Positions 62,389 through 64,000 of a stretch of DNA of 64,000 nucleotides are shown piece by piece (position 1 is the first letter of the stretch; each line of letters starts with the position of its first letter). Under the pieces are notes generated by a model. The model was not told the DNA's origin. It did not search any database and saw nothing but the letters and a program-made list of their open reading frames with translations. The stretch is taken from NCBI GenBank assembly GCA_019096065.1, contig JAGUCH010000009.1:1560001-1624000 (forward strand), read 5' to 3'. Source of the DNA: Paracyclopina nana. Its lineage: Eukaryota; Arthropoda; Copepoda; Cyclopoida; Cyclopettidae. The position numbers and the translations under genes are program-made.

Positions 62389-62590
62389 ATTAAAAAATAT
62401 GTTCAGATTGCTCCTCTGACGATTTTGTGAGAGGTCCCTAATATGACCACTTTTTGACCATAGTGGTCAGGTCACAAAGTGGTCACTTTTTTTAAAAATG
62501 TTCACATTGTTCCTCTGACCATTCAGAGAGAGGTCCCTAATATGACCACTTTTTGACCACAGTGGTCAGGTGGTCAATGTTCTAAAAAGT
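62375..62590. repeat. Two direct repeats of about 118 bp with AGTGGTCA motifs
   Basis: The block CCTAATATGACCACTTTTTG occurs twice about 117 bp apart, each preceded by TTGCTCCTCTGACGATT-type sequence and followed by a TGGTCAGGT motif. The motif TGGTCA or its complement occurs at least eight times. Confidence 0.75.
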
Positions 62591-63138
62591 TAGGTTGAGG
62601 CAGCTTCTGAAAATACTAGATAATATTAATGAAGCTCACAACGGCTACAAGATGTAACATAAGAAAAGTCCATTTTTAAAATGTACTTTCAAATTTGGCC
62701 CACAGCAAGAGCATATATATGCTGAGATAATGAAAAAATTCGGGCATTTACCGCTGATACCCATTTGCATATAAGGCTTATCCTTTAAACCGAAGTTTTC
62801 ACATCATAATCCTTGCAACCTTTTAAAAAGAAATGAATGTTGAGTGCTCAAGAAAAAAAGCACTCGTTTTTCATCATGCTAACTTTTGTGTTTCCTCAAA
62901 TCAGGCTCATATGAAAGCAGTGAATTAAATCAAGCATGTAGAAAATAGGCAGATATAAAGGGGACTCAATTACAGGACTAGTTACTTTAATTACTACAAA
63001 GGCAAGGTTGAGTAAATATTTGCTGCGATTGAGAATTGACTTTGACACAATTATTCCCGAGTTCTTAGTCACCCATCTAATGAATTTCTTTGACTATGTA
63101 CCGCTTGCTGATTGCCGACAAAGGCTCAGTTGACAAAG
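62591..63138. other. Intergenic DNA
   Basis: About 550 bp with no recognised gene. It should contain the promoter of the Ig-domain gene. Confidence 0.5.
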
Positions 63139-64000
63139 ATGTTGCGTGGGGAGATATTGATATTAAGCCTGCTAGTTTCACTTTTTGACAAATCTCAAGG
63201 ATTTCTTGATTGCTCCAAATGCAGAAATGCTTTCACCCCATGCTGCATGGAAGTGAACGAGGGGAGTTCCACAGATCCTTCTGATGGCACAAAATGTGCA
63301 GCCCAGATTCCATACAGCACAATTGAGGTGAGCATTCCAAGAAATTCATTTGAGTGCTGAAACATGATTTCTGTAGGTGGAGAGTGAAGGAGATGACATC
63401 TACATTAAATGCGATCCAGGATCAGCTTGCTTGAACTATTGCGAATGGAAATCCCCTTACAGCAACCAAATATGCACAATTGACTCCAGTAGCAATTATG
63501 GAGAGATGGTTTGCTCCGGAATCACATTCATTGGCAACACTGTTACGGATGGCAGCTCAACTTTGTTGTCAACATGTGACATACGTGTCTCCAATGCTGA
63601 ACCAAAGGATGCGGGCATGTGGAGTTGCACCACGTACAATCAAGTCGTTGGCAAGTTTGTGGACAATGTCAACGTTACTTTCGCTACTGGACTTGGAGGT
63701 TTTTCAAAATAATTCTTAATTGCCTTGGAAGCAAACTAATTCAAATATTCTAAAAGGTCAAGATGTCACCTTGAAATTGGGAATGATATTGGGTATTTCA
63801 ATACCTTTGGGCATTCTTCTGCTAATCCTGGTGCTTGTGATCTGCTACTGCTTTTGTTATCGAAAATCAAAGGAAGTAGTGAAGCAAACCAACGATATGA
63901 GCGTGCAAGTCCAAAATCCACCACAAGTGCCACAAAGAAGACAGGCAACTTCGATGTTTGAGCCTCCGAGAGGAACAATTTTTGATGACATAGAGGAAGC
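63139..64000 (+). CDS. Ig-domain single-pass membrane protein (3' end off window)
   Basis: Exons 63139-63327, 63377-63698 and 63757 to the edge, all in phase. A signal peptide (MLRGEILILSLLVSLFDKSQG) is followed by a short cysteine segment (CSKCRNAFTPCC), an Ig-like domain with core residues IKCDPG, CEWKSP and the DxGxWxC signature DAGMWSCTTYN, and one membrane helix (LGMILGISIPLGILLLILVLVICYC). The cytoplasmic part begins with a basic stop-transfer sequence and has proline-rich QVPQRR. A cell-surface recognition or adhesion receptor is likely; the family cannot be named. The protein continues beyond the window. Confidence 0.75.

Overview
The window is eukaryotic nuclear DNA and almost certainly arthropod. 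Genes are split by short GT-AG introns, mostly 50-70 bp, and exon phases join cleanly. The recognisable gene set is a DH31 calcitonin-like neuropeptide, a chemosensory-type ionotropic receptor, an M13 neprilysin, Cullin-3, NAA15, a CHIC-family protein and a BTBD10/KCTD20 orthologue. The species cannot be fixed from the sequence alone.

Region 1 (about 1-15.1 kb) is an AT-rich accessory island. It carries three paralogues of one unrecognised multi-exon gene family on the minus strand: one running off the left edge, one short version of 384 residues with its own 3' exon, and one frameshifted near its start. It also has an intact six-exon CACTA/EnSpm-like transposase gene, small lysine-rich or coiled-coil genes, a protein with 85-residue repeats, two arrays of palindromic 111-112 bp units (one inside an intron) and a 171 bp satellite. 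This is the part most likely to hold something undescribed.

Region 2 (15.1-31 kb) mixes fast-evolving surface or secreted genes with repeats: a serine protease lacking the catalytic-serine exon, a cysteine-rich threonine-rich secreted protein, and an ionotropic receptor. The receptor's last exon lies 4.5 kb from the previous one, and that intron holds an intronless seven-helix receptor on the same strand. Several foldback elements lie between them.

Region 3 (31-45 kb) holds neprilysin, a 58-residue secreted cationic peptide, BTBD10 (with a 1 kb terminal-inverted-repeat element in its first intron), an RRM/RS protein and the DH31 precursor. Region 4 (45-48.8 kb) is repeat-rich and gene-poor. 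Region 5 (48.8-64 kb) is gene-dense: a cysteine-rich secreted protein, NAA15 and CUL3 in a head-to-head pair, CHIC, a C2H2 zinc-finger gene whose 3' end meets an opposing gene, and an Ig-domain membrane protein cut by the right edge.

Splice sites were read by eye. Where exon sums are given, the spliced frame was checked to be continuous. No database search or expression data were available.
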